A DNA stretch of 64,000 nt. Source: Aliiruegeria haliotis. Lineage in GTDB: Bacteria > Pseudomonadota > Alphaproteobacteria > Rhodobacterales > Rhodobacteraceae. A model generated the notes under the pieces. That model searched no databases, had not been told where the DNA came from, and worked only from the letters and a program-made list of their open reading frames with translations. Made by a program: the position numbers and the translations under genes. Each line of letters starts with the position of its first letter. Position 1 is the stretch's first letter. The DNA is taken from contig NZ_PVTD01000001.1 in assembly GCF_003003255.1 (NCBI RefSeq), positions 806,001-870,000 on the forward strand, written 5' to 3'. Shown piece after piece: positions 9,624 through 19,226 of this stretch.

Positions 9624-9755
9624 ATGCAGGCCATCAACGCTGGATATCAGGGCTTGAGCCTACTGGTCGAACTGAACTGGGATCGACTGTTCTATATCGG
9701 CACGATCGCCGCAGCCCTGCTCGGCGGCGCGGCCCTTGGCTCGCTCATAGGCTGA
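9624..9755 (+). CDS. 43-residue single-pass membrane protein of unknown function
   Basis: This short frame starts at ATG 9624 (MQAINAGYQGLSLLVELNWD) and stops with TGA at 9753-9755. A GAGG ribosome-binding site lies 8 bases before the start. Residues 1-20 are amphipathic. Residues 22-43 (LFYIGTIAAALLGGAALGSL plus IG) form a glycine-rich membrane helix running to the C-terminus. The gene sits after rseP and before the bamA promoter, so it probably belongs to the rseP transcript. I cannot assign a function. The position suggests an envelope role, but that is inference only. Confidence 0.65.
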   Translation: MQAINAGYQGLSLLVELNWDRLFYIGTIAAALLGGAALGSLIG

Positions 9756-9809
9756 CACCAGCCCAGACCTGTCCCGTGGGGCGGCGCTGATGCGTCGCCC
9801 TTTGTCGTT

Positions 9810-9838
9810 TTGACAAGACATGCGATGATCGCTAGCAA
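9810..9838 (+). promoter_or_regulatory. probable vegetative promoter for bamA
   Basis: A perfect -35 element TTGACA (9810-9815) is followed by a 17-base spacer and the -10-like hexamer TAGCAA (9833-9838). bamA starts 38 bases further on. This suggests that bamA and the genes after it can be transcribed separately from the upstream operon. Confidence 0.5.
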
Positions 9839-9876
9839 AGAGGTAATTTAAGAACCTCGCCCTTGGGGAGCGGAGC

Positions 9877-12282
9877 ATGACAAAGAAAAAATCGGGCGGC
9901 ACGAGCAGGCACGCCCGGGACGGAAGTGGAACACGGATCTCCACACCGGCTGCCTGGATTTTCACGATATTTCTATTCGTTCTGAGTGGCTTCGCCGCAA
10001 CGTATGCAAACGCGCAGACCTATCGGTTCAACAATGTTGAAATCGAGGGGAACCAGCGCGTCGATGCCTCGACGATTGTGACCTACGCGGGAATCGGTCG
10101 TGGCGAGACGGTCAGCGCAGGGCGGCTGAACGACGCGTTTCAGGGGATCGCAGGCACAGGGCTGTTCGAAAGTGTCGAACTGGTCCCGCAGGGCAACACC
10201 CTCGTGATCCGCGTCAAGGAATACCCGACGATCAACCAGATCGCCTTCGAGGGCAACCGGCGCCTCAATGATGAGGCAATGGAAGAAATCATTCAGTCCA
10301 GAACGCGGCGCGTCTATTCGCCATCTGCGGCTGAGGCCGATGCCGCGGCGATCGCGGAGGCCTACCGCCAGAGCGGTCGCTACGCTGCCAACGTGACGCC
10401 GAAGATCATCCGCCGCTCCGACAATCGCGTCGACCTGGTGTTCGAGGTCCGCGAGGGACGGGTCAGCGAGGTGGAGCGGATCTCCTTCGTCGGAAACCGC
10501 TCCTATTCCGACTATCGCCTGCGGCGTGTGCTTCAGACCAAGCAGGCGGGCATCTTCCGGCAACTGGTTGGCGCCGATACGCTGATCGAGGATCGTATCG
10601 AGTTCGACAAGCAGTTGCTGACGGATTTCTACCAGTCGCGCGGTTTTGTCGACTTCCAGGTTCTGGCCGTCACCAACGAGGTGGACCGCAACCGCCGGGG
10701 GGTCCTCGTGACCTTCAATGTGCGCGAGGGGAACAAGTACCGGATCGGCGAGGTCTCGGTTAGCTCCCAACTGCCGGAGATCGACACCGATGCCTATCTG
10801 AACGCGATCAAGGTGCGCCCCGGCATCGTCTATTCGCCGACGCCGATCGATACCGACATCGCGCGTCTGGAACGTCTGGCCGTGAAACAGGGCCTCAACT
10901 TCATCCGCATCGAGCCGCGCATCACCCGTGACAGCCGCAACCTGCGCCTGAACGTGAACTACGTTATCTCGCGCGGCCCGCGCGTGTTCGTCGAGCGGAT
11001 CGACATCGAAGGCAATACCACGACACTTGACCGTGTGATCCGGCGCCAGTTCGCGTCGGTGGAGGGCGATCCGTTCAACCCTCGGGAGATCCGCGAAGGG
11101 GCGGAACGAATCCGCAGCCTCGGTTTCTTCGCCGACGCCGCCGTGGAAGCCCGTGACGGCACGTCGCCGGACCGGGTCATCGTCGATGTGGATGTCGAGG
11201 AACAGCCCACCGGGTCGCTCGGCTTCGGTGCCAGCTACTCGACCAACTCGGGCATTGGCTTCAATATCACCTTCAGCGAGCGGAACTTCCTGGGGCGGGG
11301 CCAGTCTTTGGGCTTTGACCTCGGGACCACCGGGCAGACATCGACCTTCGGCTTCAACTTCAACGAGCCCGCATTCCTTGGACGAGACGTTTCGGCCGGT
11401 CTGAACGCCTTCTACCGCGAAACCGAACAGGACAACTCGCTTTACAACACCAAGCGCGGGCTCTTCCGGCCGACATTTAATTTCCCGCTCACGGAGCGGT
11501 GGCGGCTTGGCACGCGAGTGGCGCTGGAATACGGCGAGGTCTTCGGTGTCGACACCGGTACGCCTGACGATCCGACCACACCGGAAGACGAATTCAGGAC
11601 CGGCTCTTCCAACGTGCTGGAACAGGAACAGAACCTCGGCGGTCTCTACGGCGGTTCGATCGGCTACACGCTCACCTACGAAACCCTTTCCACCGGGCTC
11701 GACCCGACGGCTGGCATCGTGCTGCGCTGGAGCCAGGATTTCGGGGTCCGGGACGATGGCGCGAGCTATGTCCGCTCCGAGGCGCTGCTCCGCGCCCGAA
11801 AGGCGATCTGGAACGAGGAAGTGACCCTTCGGGCCGAACTGGAAGGTGGTGCGGTGGTCTACGAGGGCGGCGACAGCCGGATTATCGAACGCTACACGCT
11901 GTCCAACAAGATCCGCGGCTTCGAGCCCAATGGCGTCGGCCCACGGGATCTCGCGGTCGAAAACGAGGACGTGCTGGGCGGCAACACCTTTGCCGTGGCA
12001 CGTTTGGAGGCCGACTTCCCGCTCGGGCTGCCCGAGGAATACGGGATCCTTGGCGGTGTCTTCTGGGATATCGGCTCGGTCTGGGGGCTGGACAACACCA
12101 ATGGTGGCCCGGATGGCGACGACGAGGTTGATGACAAGTTCTACCTGCGCTCTGCCGCCGGTGTCTCCATCTTCTGGGACACGCCGCTTGGCCCGCTGCG
12201 GTTCAACTTCTCGCGTCCGTTGATCAAGGAAGAGTACGACGAGGAGCAGAACTTCGAGTTCACGGTCTCCACGCGTTTCTGA
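9877..12282 (+). CDS. bamA: outer membrane protein assembly factor BamA
   Basis: Essential Omp85-family insertase that folds beta-barrel proteins into the outer membrane. A cationic N-terminus and a hydrophobic stretch ending ATYANAQT form the signal peptide. POTRA repeats cover roughly residues 45-440, and the rest is a 16-stranded barrel. The barrel carries the conserved RGF motif (KIRGFEPNGVG) and ends in a terminal aromatic residue (FTVSTRF). The length (801 aa) is normal. The stop overlaps the next start (TGATGG). Confidence 0.96.
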   Translation: MTKKKSGGTSRHARDGSGTRISTPAAWIFTIFLFVLSGFAATYANAQTYRFNNVEIEGNQRVDASTIVTYAGIGRGETVSAGRLNDAFQGIAGTGLFESVELVPQGNTLVIRVKEYPTINQIAFEGNRRLNDEAMEEIIQSRTRRVYSPSAAEADAAAIAEAYRQSGRYAANVTPKIIRRSDNRVDLVFEVREGRVSEVERISFVGNRSYSDYRLRRVLQTKQAGIFRQLVGADTLIEDRIEFDKQLLTDFYQSRGFVDFQVLAVTNEVDRNRRGVLVTFNVREGNKYRIGEVSVSSQLPEIDTDAYLNAIKVRPGIVYSPTPIDTDIARLERLAVKQGLNFIRIEPRITRDSRNLRLNVNYVISRGPRVFVERIDIEGNTTTLDRVIRRQFASVEGDPFNPREIREGAERIRSLGFFADAAVEARDGTSPDRVIVDVDVEEQPTGSLGFGASYSTNSGIGFNITFSERNFLGRGQSLGFDLGTTGQTSTFGFNFNEPAFLGRDVSAGLNAFYRETEQDNSLYNTKRGLFRPTFNFPLTERWRLGTRVALEYGEVFGVDTGTPDDPTTPEDEFRTGSSNVLEQEQNLGGLYGGSIGYTLTYETLSTGLDPTAGIVLRWSQDFGVRDDGASYVRSEALLRARKAIWNEEVTLRAELEGGAVVYEGGDSRIIERYTLSNKIRGFEPNGVGPRDLAVENEDVLGGNTFAVARLEADFPLGLPEEYGILGGVFWDIGSVWGLDNTNGGPDGDDEVDDKFYLRSAAGVSIFWDTPLGPLRFNFSRPLIKEEYDEEQNFEFTVSTRF

Positions 12283-13010
12283 TGGCAGGACACGACTACA
12301 GATCCAGGGTCCGCGGTGCGCTCGGCGCCGCGGGCCTTGTGGTTTCAGTGGCCCTGCCGGCGGGCTTCTGTGCGGTGTCGGCCGTGGCGCAGGGCGGGTT
12401 CAGCATGGGGGTCGAAGTCGGTGGTCCAACCGGAGACATGCAGGCCCCCCTTCTGACCCTCGATCAGGAGCGGCTCTTTAGCGAGACCCTGTACGGGCAG
12501 CGGCTTGTGTCGGAGTTCGATCGGATCTCCGTGGCGCTGGCGGAGCGCAACCGGGTGATTTCCACCGAACTTGCGGAGGAGGAACGGTCGCTCACGGAGC
12601 AGCGTGCCGACCTCCCGGCCGCGGAGTTCCGCGAACTGGCCGATGCCTTCGACGAGAAGGTCACGACCCTGCGCGCCGAACAGGATGCCCGCATCCGGTC
12701 GTTGCAACGTCTGCGGGAACGTGAGCGGCGGACCTTCTCGCAACGGGTCCTGCCGATCCTGCTGGAATTGCTGCGCGAGTCGAACGCGGTCGCGATCCTC
12801 GACGACAGGGCGCTGGTGCTGGCGGTGGAACAGGTGGACGTCACGGACGAGGCCATTGCCCGGATCGACGCCGCCATAGGTGACGGCAAGACGCCGGAAG
12901 ACGACGCTATGGAAGATGCGCTGCAACAGGAACTCGAAGCGGTGGATCCTGAGACCGACGACCTTCCCGACCCGACCGCACTCAGCCTTCCGGAGCCCCC
13001 CGAGGAGTGA
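12282..13010 (+). CDS. OmpH/Skp-family periplasmic chaperone
   Basis: Likely periplasmic holdase that keeps unfolded outer-membrane proteins soluble on the way to BamA. It has a long signal peptide (about 36 residues, ending SAVAQG). A helical, charged coiled-coil body (residues 65-170, with runs such as SLTEQRADLPAAEFRELADA) follows the bamA gene directly, as in many Gram-negatives. The C-terminal tail after about residue 200 is very acidic and proline-rich, which makes this protein (242 aa) longer than the classic 160-aa Skp. The start overlaps the bamA stop. Confidence 0.8.
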   Translation: MAGHDYRSRVRGALGAAGLVVSVALPAGFCAVSAVAQGGFSMGVEVGGPTGDMQAPLLTLDQERLFSETLYGQRLVSEFDRISVALAERNRVISTELAEEERSLTEQRADLPAAEFRELADAFDEKVTTLRAEQDARIRSLQRLRERERRTFSQRVLPILLELLRESNAVAILDDRALVLAVEQVDVTDEAIARIDAAIGDGKTPEDDAMEDALQQELEAVDPETDDLPDPTALSLPEPPEE

Positions 13011-13160
13011 CCCGGTGCCGGCACGCGCCGGGCGTGTGATGGGTCGTCCCCGACAGATGCTCGGTCTCGCTGGCTTGTCGTGGCCGTGCGGGGCGTGTAG
13101 GACGCCTAGAACCACGGGCGCATGAATGCCGCCCGGCCCACAGAGCCAAGGCGCCGAGAG

Positions 13161-13637
13161 ATGACCGAGACCCCGAGCCCGCTGATCGAGGCGGATCACG
13201 AGACCATCCTGAAGATCCTGCCCCACAGGTACCCGTTCCTGTTGATCGACCACGTGCGTGACGTCGTGGCCGACAAGAGCGCCGTGGGCATCAAGAACGT
13301 GACCTTCAACGAACCGCATTTCCAAGGCCACTTCCCGGGGCATCCGGTGATGCCCGGCGTCCTTGTCATCGAGGCCATGGCGCAGACATCCGCGGTTCTC
13401 ATCGGCCTGTCGCGCGGGATCACCGAAGAGTTGATGATCTACTTCACGACTGTCGACAAGGCCAAGTTCCGGCGCCCAGTGGTGCCCGGCGACGTTCTGG
13501 AACTGCACGTGTCGGTCAAGCGCGCCGGCTCGCGGATCGGCAAGTTCGAGGGCAAGGCGCTGGTGAACGGGGAACTGGCGGCGGAGGCGGAGTTCTCTGC
13601 CATGGTCCAGCTTCCGAAGAGCGAGACGAAGGGCTGA
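13161..13637 (+). CDS. fabZ: 3-hydroxyacyl-ACP dehydratase FabZ
   Basis: Dehydrates beta-hydroxyacyl-ACP in fatty acid elongation. The active-site segment [14 protein letters not shown] holds catalytic His57, with Glu71 in VIEAMAQ. The start [14 protein letters not shown] gives 158 aa, normal for the family. An upstream ATG at 13122 would add 13 residues of low-complexity sequence. It competes with LpxA for hydroxyacyl-ACP, so the linkage to lpxA four bases downstream is meaningful. Confidence 0.95.
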   Translation: MTETPSPLIEADHETILKILPHRYPFLLIDHVRDVVADKSAVGIKNVTFNEPHFQGHFPGHPVMPGVLVIEAMAQTSAVLIGLSRGITEELMIYFTTVDKAKFRRPVVPGDVLELHVSVKRAGSRIGKFEGKALVNGELAAEAEFSAMVQLPKSETKG

Positions 13638-13641
13638 TCCG

Positions 13642-14439
13642 ATGAGCATCGACCCAACGGCCCGCATTCACCCACAGGCAGTGATCGACGAGGGGGCCGT
13701 GATTGGCCCCGGCGTAAGGATCGGACCGTTCTCCGTGATCGGACCAAAGGTGAAACTGGCGGAAGGCGTGGAGATCAAGTCCCATGTCGTCATCACCGGG
13801 GATACGACGATCGGCAACGACACCATCATCTTTCCGTTCTCGGTGATCGGGGAGATCCCGCAGGATCTCAAGTTCCACGGGGAGGACACCTGTCTTGTGA
13901 TCGGCGCGCGCAACCGGATCCGGGAGCATGTGACCATCAACCCCGGCACCGAAGGCGGCGGCGGCATCACCTCGATCGGCGACGATTGCCTGCTGATGGC
14001 CGGGGTCCATGTCGCGCATGATTGCCGGGTCGGAAACCGCGTGATCCTTGTGAACAATGTCGGCATCGCCGGGCATTGCCGGATCGAGGACGATGTCATC
14101 ATCGGCGGCATCTCCGGCGTGCATCAATGGGTGCGGATCGGGCAGGGCGCGATCATCGGCGGCCTGAGCAAGGTCGACAAGGACGTGATGCCCTTCGCCA
14201 TGGTCAACAGCGAGGGCGGCCATGTCGTCGGGCTGAACCTGGTCGGGCTGAAGCGGCGCGGCCTGGAGCGAATCGACATCGCGGAGCTTCGTGCCGCCTA
14301 CAAGAGCCTCGTTGAAGGTGAAGGCACCTTCCAGGAACGTGCGAAACGTGTCGGCGCCGAAAGCGACAACGAGTATGTCCAGAAGATCGTCGACTTCATC
14401 ACCGGCGAATCCGACCGCTCTTTCATCGTTCCGGAGTGA
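13642..14439 (+). CDS. lpxA: UDP-N-acetylglucosamine acyltransferase LpxA
   Basis: First step of lipid A synthesis: transfers a 3-hydroxyacyl chain from ACP to UDP-GlcNAc. The N-terminal two thirds are left-handed hexapeptide repeats (IDEGAVIGPGVRIGPFSVIG and similar). The catalytic His126 is in GVHVAHDCRVGN, and the helical C-terminus is present. The length (265 aa) is typical. The stop overlaps the GTG start of lpxI (GTGA). Confidence 0.96.
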   Translation: MSIDPTARIHPQAVIDEGAVIGPGVRIGPFSVIGPKVKLAEGVEIKSHVVITGDTTIGNDTIIFPFSVIGEIPQDLKFHGEDTCLVIGARNRIREHVTINPGTEGGGGITSIGDDCLLMAGVHVAHDCRVGNRVILVNNVGIAGHCRIEDDVIIGGISGVHQWVRIGQGAIIGGLSKVDKDVMPFAMVNSEGGHVVGLNLVGLKRRGLERIDIAELRAAYKSLVEGEGTFQERAKRVGAESDNEYVQKIVDFITGESDRSFIVPE

Positions 14440-15257
14440 ACAACGTGCTGGCGTTGATCGCGGGCCAGGGACGGTTGCCGCAACTGGTGGCCGAGACCGT
14501 GCGCGCCGAGGGGCGCGAGGTGATCTATTGCGCCTACCACGATGCCCCGCCGGGGGCGTTGGAGCCGGATCTGGTCTTCCGGCTGGAGACTCTGGGCGGG
14601 TTGCTCAGAAAACTTCAGAAGCGTGGCGCATCGGAGGTCTGTTTTGCCGGTGGCATACGCCGCCCGAAGCTGGAGCCGAGCAAGCTCGACCTGGCCACGG
14701 CGCCGCTGGTGCCAAAGTTCCTGTCTGCGCTTGGCAAGGGAGACGATGGCGCGCTGCGCGTGGTTCTGGAGCTGTTCGAGAGCCGCGGCATGGCGGTGCG
14801 GGCCGCGCATGAGATCATCCCGGGCCTCCTCCCCGCCGAGGGCGTGTTGGGGCAGGTCCAGCCCAGCGACGATGACCGGCAGGACGCCGCTCGCGCCGCG
14901 GACATCGTCCGCACGCTGGGCGCGCTCGATGTCGGGCAGGGCTGCGTCGTGTCGCGACGTCAGGCGCTGGCGATAGAGGCCATGCCGGGCACGGACTGGA
15001 TGCTGTCCACGCTGGCCGCCAACCGGGAGGGGCTACCGGACGGTGGTGTGCTTTTGAAAGGACCGAAACCCAATCAGGATCGCCGCGTCGATCTGCCGGC
15101 CATCGGGCCGGACACGATGCGGGCTGCGGCGCGCGCAGGTCTGCGGGGCGTGGCGATCGTTGCCGGAAGTGTCATGGTGCTGGACCGCGACGAGGCGACC
15201 GCCGAAGCCGACCGGCTGGGGCTCTTCCTTTGGGCACGGGCTGAGGAGACAGGGTGA
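14436..15257 (+). CDS. lpxI: UDP-2,3-diacylglucosamine pyrophosphatase LpxI
   Basis: Hydrolyses UDP-2,3-diacylglucosamine to lipid X. This is the DUF1009-type enzyme that replaces LpxH in many alphaproteobacteria. Recognisable segments are LIAGQGRLPQLVAE, CFAGGIRRPKLEPS and GCVVSRRQALAIEAMPGTDW. It starts with GTG inside the lpxA stop and ends overlapping lpxB, so the three are tightly coupled. The length (273 aa) is normal. Confidence 0.93.
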   Translation: MNNVLALIAGQGRLPQLVAETVRAEGREVIYCAYHDAPPGALEPDLVFRLETLGGLLRKLQKRGASEVCFAGGIRRPKLEPSKLDLATAPLVPKFLSALGKGDDGALRVVLELFESRGMAVRAAHEIIPGLLPAEGVLGQVQPSDDDRQDAARAADIVRTLGALDVGQGCVVSRRQALAIEAMPGTDWMLSTLAANREGLPDGGVLLKGPKPNQDRRVDLPAIGPDTMRAAARAGLRGVAIVAGSVMVLDRDEATAEADRLGLFLWARAEETG

Positions 15258-16423
15258 TGCGGCTGTTCCTGGTGGCGGGCGAACCCTCTGGTGACAAGCT
15301 GGGTGCTGCGTTGATGGCGGGGCTCAAGCAACTCGCACCGGGCGTGGAGTTCCACGGCATCGGTGGGCCGCTCATGGAAGCCGAGGGCATGAAGAGCCTG
15401 TTCCCGATGTCGGAACTGTCCGTCGTCGGCCTGTCGGAAATCCTGCCGAAGTATTTCGACCTGAAGCGCCGGATCCAGGAAACCGCCGCCGAGGTGGTTC
15501 AAATGGCGCCCGATGCGCTGATCACCATCGACATCCCCGAGTTCAGTCTTCGCGTGGCGAAGCTGGTGCGCAAGGCGGCGCCGGAGCAGCACACAGTGCA
15601 CTACGTGGCCCCGACGGTCTGGGCCTGGCGTCCTGGCAGAGCAAAGAAAATGGCGCCGGACATCGACCAGGTGCTGGCACTGCTGCCCTTCGAGCCACCC
15701 TACATGGAAGCCGTGGGAATGCGCTGTGATTTCGTCGGTCATCCGGTCGTGGCGGAGCCGCAGGCGGATGCGGCGGCGGCGTTGGCCTTTCGGGAGCGCC
15801 ATGGGATTGCGCCGGACGCGCCGCTGATCCTCGGCCTGCCCGGGTCGCGCCGGGGGGAGATCGCCAAGCTGGGCCCGATCTTCGGGGACGCGCTTGCGCG
15901 GGTCGTGGAGTCGGTTCCGGATGCGAGGGTCGTGGTGCCCACGGTCGCGGCACGCGCAGACCTTGCACAAGAAGTCGTGGGCGACTGGCCCTGCGGGCCG
16001 ATCCTGCTGGACCCGCGCGGGCGGGACGAGGCGGTGGTGCTGGCAGAAAAACGCGCCGCCTTCCGTGCCGCCGACGTGGCGCTGGCGGCGTCGGGCACGG
16101 TGTCGCTGGAACTGGCGGCTGCGGATACGCCGATGGTAATCGGATATGACGGTGCCTGGTTGAATCGGGTCTACATCACGCGAATGCTGCTGGTGGACAC
16201 CGTCACGTTGGTCAACCTCGTGTCGGAAACGCGGGCTGTGCCGGAGTTTCTTGGCAAGGCGTGCAAGGCGGAGGATCTCGCGCCGGCGGTGCTGGACGTG
16301 CTGCGTGACAGCGCCTCGCAACACGCGGCGATGGCACTTTCCATGGACCGGCTGGGGCGCGGACAGGATGCGCCGGGGCTTCGGGCCGCGCGTGCGGTTC
16401 TGGACGGGCTGGATCGCCGCTAG
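15257..16423 (+). CDS. lpxB: lipid-A-disaccharide synthase LpxB
   Basis: Glycosyltransferase (GT19) joining lipid X and UDP-diacylglucosamine into the lipid A disaccharide. It begins MRLFLVAGEPSGDKLGAAL, a family hallmark, and has YVAPTVWAWRPGRAKK and ASGTVSLELAAADTPMVIGY. ATG 15257 overlaps the lpxI stop; the GTG at 15254 just before it is an alternative start. The length (388 aa) is normal. It is the last gene of the envelope operon. Confidence 0.95.
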   Translation: MRLFLVAGEPSGDKLGAALMAGLKQLAPGVEFHGIGGPLMEAEGMKSLFPMSELSVVGLSEILPKYFDLKRRIQETAAEVVQMAPDALITIDIPEFSLRVAKLVRKAAPEQHTVHYVAPTVWAWRPGRAKKMAPDIDQVLALLPFEPPYMEAVGMRCDFVGHPVVAEPQADAAAALAFRERHGIAPDAPLILGLPGSRRGEIAKLGPIFGDALARVVESVPDARVVVPTVAARADLAQEVVGDWPCGPILLDPRGRDEAVVLAEKRAAFRAADVALAASGTVSLELAAADTPMVIGYDGAWLNRVYITRMLLVDTVTLVNLVSETRAVPEFLGKACKAEDLAPAVLDVLRDSASQHAAMALSMDRLGRGQDAPGLRAARAVLDGLDRR

Positions 16424-16545
16424 GACGTTCGAACGGGCAGGGACCGGGCGTCAGATCCCATCCCGGCGAGAATACAGGTCCACCAGAGGGTGTGTCCGTC
16501 TGCAATCACCACGAGAGGCACTGCCAGGTCGGCCCTTGGCAGGTC

Positions 16546-17625
16546 TCAAGTGCCGGTTCGGAACAATTTGCGATATTTCGGCAGGAAGAGTTGCTTCCCC
16601 TTGACCTGGCGGGTCAGCGCATTGCCGACCGTTGCCGGGGGCAGGTAGCTGTTTCCGAGCTGCGGTCCAAGCGGGACAAGGATCGGCGCCTTGCGCCACG
16701 GGCCGTAGGGCAGGCACCGCTCCACCGGTTTGCCGCGGGCCACGGCCTTGAGCGTCTTTATCAGCCACAGCACCTGTCGGGACGTGCCGACAATCGTCAT
16801 CGGGTCGCCCATATCCACCGCGTCACCGGCGGCAAAGACGTTCGGCAGGTCGGAGGGGCGCATGCGGCGGTCTGAGAGGATTCGGCCGTCGGGCTGCTGG
16901 TGGGTGCCCGGCAAGTCCCGGAGCAGGTCCGTGTTCGGCCGCGCGCCGATGGCGGGAAAGACGACGTCGGCGGGGATTTCCGTGCCGGTCCGCAGAACGA
17001 GCGGGTCCTTGAAGGGGCGGGTCGTCGAGGCAAGGTTCTCGACATGCTGGTCGAGGATCACTTCAACGCCCAGCATGTGCAGCTTGCGCCGCAGCTCGCG
17101 CCCCAGCCGTGCAGGATATTCCGGGAACAGGCTGGGAAGGTCGGAGATGAGGGTGATCGTCTTGGACGGATGCGCCACCTTGATCTCACCGGCGAGCTCG
17201 GTCCCCACGGCCCCTGCGCCGACGATGGCGATGTGGCCTGCGTCGCGCAGTGCCGCATGGGCGTCCTTCTGGGCCTTGATCAGGCCGCCGACCTCCGCGT
17301 TTTCGGGCTTGAAGGGGGCCGCGTAGGAAGAGCCGGTAGCGATGACGATGTAGTCGCCGGAAATCTCCGTGCCGTCCTCCAGCGTGACGCCCGTGCCCTG
17401 CACGGAACAGACTCGCGCGCGCCGGACCACGCCGTTGGTCAGCAGCCGGTCGTAGGGAAAGAGCGCCTGCTCGACCAGTTCGGGCACGGCCACACCCCGG
17501 ATCATCACCGGGGTGTGGACGAAGGCCTCCCGCGGCTCCACCAGCGTCACGTCCATGTGGTGGTCGAGTTCGCGGGCAAGTTCCGCGCCGATATAGCCGC
17601 CGCCGACGATGATCACATGGGGCAT
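16546..17625 (-). CDS. NDH-2/AIF-like FAD-dependent oxidoreductase
   Basis: A pyridine-nucleotide-disulfide oxidoreductase fold protein, probably passing electrons from NAD(P)H to an acceptor. The FAD site VGGGYIGAELARELD is at residues 7-21, the second dinucleotide site is VGAGAVGTELAGEI, and the FAD ribityl motif FAAGDAVDMG is near the C-terminus. ATG 17625 (MPHVIIVGGGYIG) gives 359 aa; a longer open frame upstream runs into mnmA and is rejected. No C-terminal membrane helix is seen and there is no CXXC redox pair near the FAD site. The physiological acceptor is unknown. Confidence 0.82.
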   Translation of the reverse strand: MPHVIIVGGGYIGAELARELDHHMDVTLVEPREAFVHTPVMIRGVAVPELVEQALFPYDRLLTNGVVRRARVCSVQGTGVTLEDGTEISGDYIVIATGSSYAAPFKPENAEVGGLIKAQKDAHAALRDAGHIAIVGAGAVGTELAGEIKVAHPSKTITLISDLPSLFPEYPARLGRELRRKLHMLGVEVILDQHVENLASTTRPFKDPLVLRTGTEIPADVVFPAIGARPNTDLLRDLPGTHQQPDGRILSDRRMRPSDLPNVFAAGDAVDMGDPMTIVGTSRQVLWLIKTLKAVARGKPVERCLPYGPWRKAPILVPLGPQLGNSYLPPATVGNALTRQVKGKQLFLPKYRKLFRTGT

Positions 17626-17641
17626 TGGGTCTCCTTGGGCA

Positions 17642-18784
17642 TCAGCCGCGCCAGATCCAGCCACCGCCGTAGATGCGGGTGCTGTCGGTGTCATAGAAAA
17701 CGCAGGCCTGGCCCGGCGATACGCCTTCTTCCGGCGTAAAGAGCTCCACCTCCGCCGTGGTTGGCCCGGTGGGGCGCAGGATCGCCTCCCGCGGTGGACG
17801 GGTCGACCGCACCTTGACCGACAGCGGCCATTCGGCGCGCGCCTCGAAGGGCTCATCCCCCAGCCAGTTGATTTCGCGGACCGGCACGATGCGGGTGGAG
17901 AGCGCCTCCTTAGGGCCGACCACGACCTGCCGCGCGTCGGGGTCGAGCCGGACAACGTAGAGCGGCACTGACAGCCCGCCAATGCCAAGGCCGCGCCGCT
18001 GACCGATCGTGTAGTGGATGACACCGTCGTGCTGCGCCAGAACGCGCCCGTCCATGTGCACGATCTCGCCGGGTTCACCGGCACCGGGGCGCAGCTTCTC
18101 GATCACCGACGCGTAGTTGCCGTCGGGGACGAAGCAGATGTCCTGACTGTCGGGCTTGTCCGCAACCACCAGCCCGTGTTTCTTCGCCAGCGCGCGGGTA
18201 TCTTCCTTGCTGGCGAGGTGCCCGAGCGGAAATCGCAGGTAGTCGAGTTGCTCCGGCGTGGTGGAGAACAGGAAATAGGACTGGTCGCGCCGCGGATCGG
18301 CTCCAGCGTGCAGCTCAGGCCCCCGGTCGCCGATCTTGCGCTGGATGTAGTGGCCCGTGGCCATGCAATCCGCGTCGAGATCCTTCGCGGTCTGCAACAG
18401 GTCCTTGAACTTCACCCGCTCGTTGCAGCGGATGCAGGGCACCGGCGTGGCCCCGGCAAGGTAGCTGTCGGCGAACTCGTCTATGACGGTTTCCTTGAAG
18501 ATGTTCTCGTAGTCCAGAACGTAGTGCGGAAAGCCCATCTCCTCGGCGACGCGTCGGGCATCGTGAATGTCGATGCCGGCGCAACAGGCGCCTTTCTTTG
18601 CCAGCGCCGCGCCATGATCGTAAAGCTGGAGGGTCACGCCCACGACATCGTAGCCCTGGCTCGCCAGTTCAGCGGCCACGACAGAGGAATCGACGCCACC
18701 GGACATGGCGACAACGACTCGTGTGTCTGCGGGCGGCTTGGCAAAGCCGAGAGAGTTCAGCGGGGTATCTGCGTCTAGGGGCAT
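17642..18784 (-). CDS. mnmA: tRNA-specific 2-thiouridylase MnmA
   Basis: Adds sulfur to U34 of Lys, Glu and Gln tRNAs. The PP-loop SGGVDSS is at residues 28-34, the nucleophilic cysteine is C120 in [10 protein letters not shown], and the persulfide cysteine is C217 in [10 protein letters not shown]. The 97-residue spacing equals that in the E. coli enzyme. The length (380 aa) is normal. A good promoter lies directly upstream. The NDH-like gene follows after 16 bp and may be co-transcribed. Confidence 0.95.
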   Translation of the reverse strand: MPLDADTPLNSLGFAKPPADTRVVVAMSGGVDSSVVAAELASQGYDVVGVTLQLYDHGAALAKKGACCAGIDIHDARRVAEEMGFPHYVLDYENIFKETVIDEFADSYLAGATPVPCIRCNERVKFKDLLQTAKDLDADCMATGHYIQRKIGDRGPELHAGADPRRDQSYFLFSTTPEQLDYLRFPLGHLASKEDTRALAKKHGLVVADKPDSQDICFVPDGNYASVIEKLRPGAGEPGEIVHMDGRVLAQHDGVIHYTIGQRRGLGIGGLSVPLYVVRLDPDARQVVVGPKEALSTRIVPVREINWLGDEPFEARAEWPLSVKVRSTRPPREAILRPTGPTTAEVELFTPEEGVSPGQACVFYDTDSTRIYGGGWIWRG

Positions 18785-18810
18785 AGGGGCTCCGGGTCGG
18801 GAAGCGCGAG

Positions 18811-18838
18811 ACTATAGGAAAATTGGATATACTCTCAA
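18811..18838 (-). promoter_or_regulatory. probable vegetative promoter for mnmA
   Basis: Read on the minus strand, TTGAGA (18838-18833), a 16-base spacer and TATAGT (18816-18811) make a good sigma-70-type promoter. The leader to the mnmA ATG at 18784 would be about 20 bases. Confidence 0.55.
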
Positions 18839-18909
18839 GTCCCGGTTTCACCACTCCTTAAGTGCGCCGGCTCAGGGTGCCGGGCAGTGGTGAGATGGGA
18901 GTGCTGCTC

Positions 18910-19194
18910 ATGTTTATCAAGAAGATCGATGGTCCTCGTGCCGTGACGCTTCCGGATGGAAGTATCATGACCCGCGCCGATCTTCCCTCCGACGACACCC
19001 GACGATGGGTCGCGAGCCGAAAGGCCGCCGTCGTCAAGGCGGTCACGGGCGGGTTGATAACAATCGACGAGGCAAAGACGAAATACGGGCTTTCGGAGGA
19101 GGAATTCGACAGCTGGCGCATGGCCGTGAACCTCCATGGCGAAGTTGCTCTTAAGTCGACATGCCTTCAGAAGTACCGCACTCCCCCAAAATAG
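18910..19194 (+). CDS. sciP: SciP-like CtrA inhibitor (DUF1153)
   Basis: Small helix-turn-helix protein of 94 aa. In Caulobacter, SciP binds CtrA and blocks its activation of target promoters. The family pattern is clear: GPRAVTLPDGSIMTRADLP, then TRRWVASRKAAVVKAVTGGL, then LSEEEFDSWR and the end STCLQKYR. ATG 18910 (MFIKKIDG) matches the family start; the open frame further upstream is rejected. It sits immediately before ctrA on the same strand, putting regulator and antagonist side by side. Confidence 0.88.
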   Translation: MFIKKIDGPRAVTLPDGSIMTRADLPSDDTRRWVASRKAAVVKAVTGGLITIDEAKTKYGLSEEEFDSWRMAVNLHGEVALKSTCLQKYRTPPK

Positions 19195-19226
19195 CGAGGT
19201 TCCCTTACTTCGTTAAAATGCAACCT

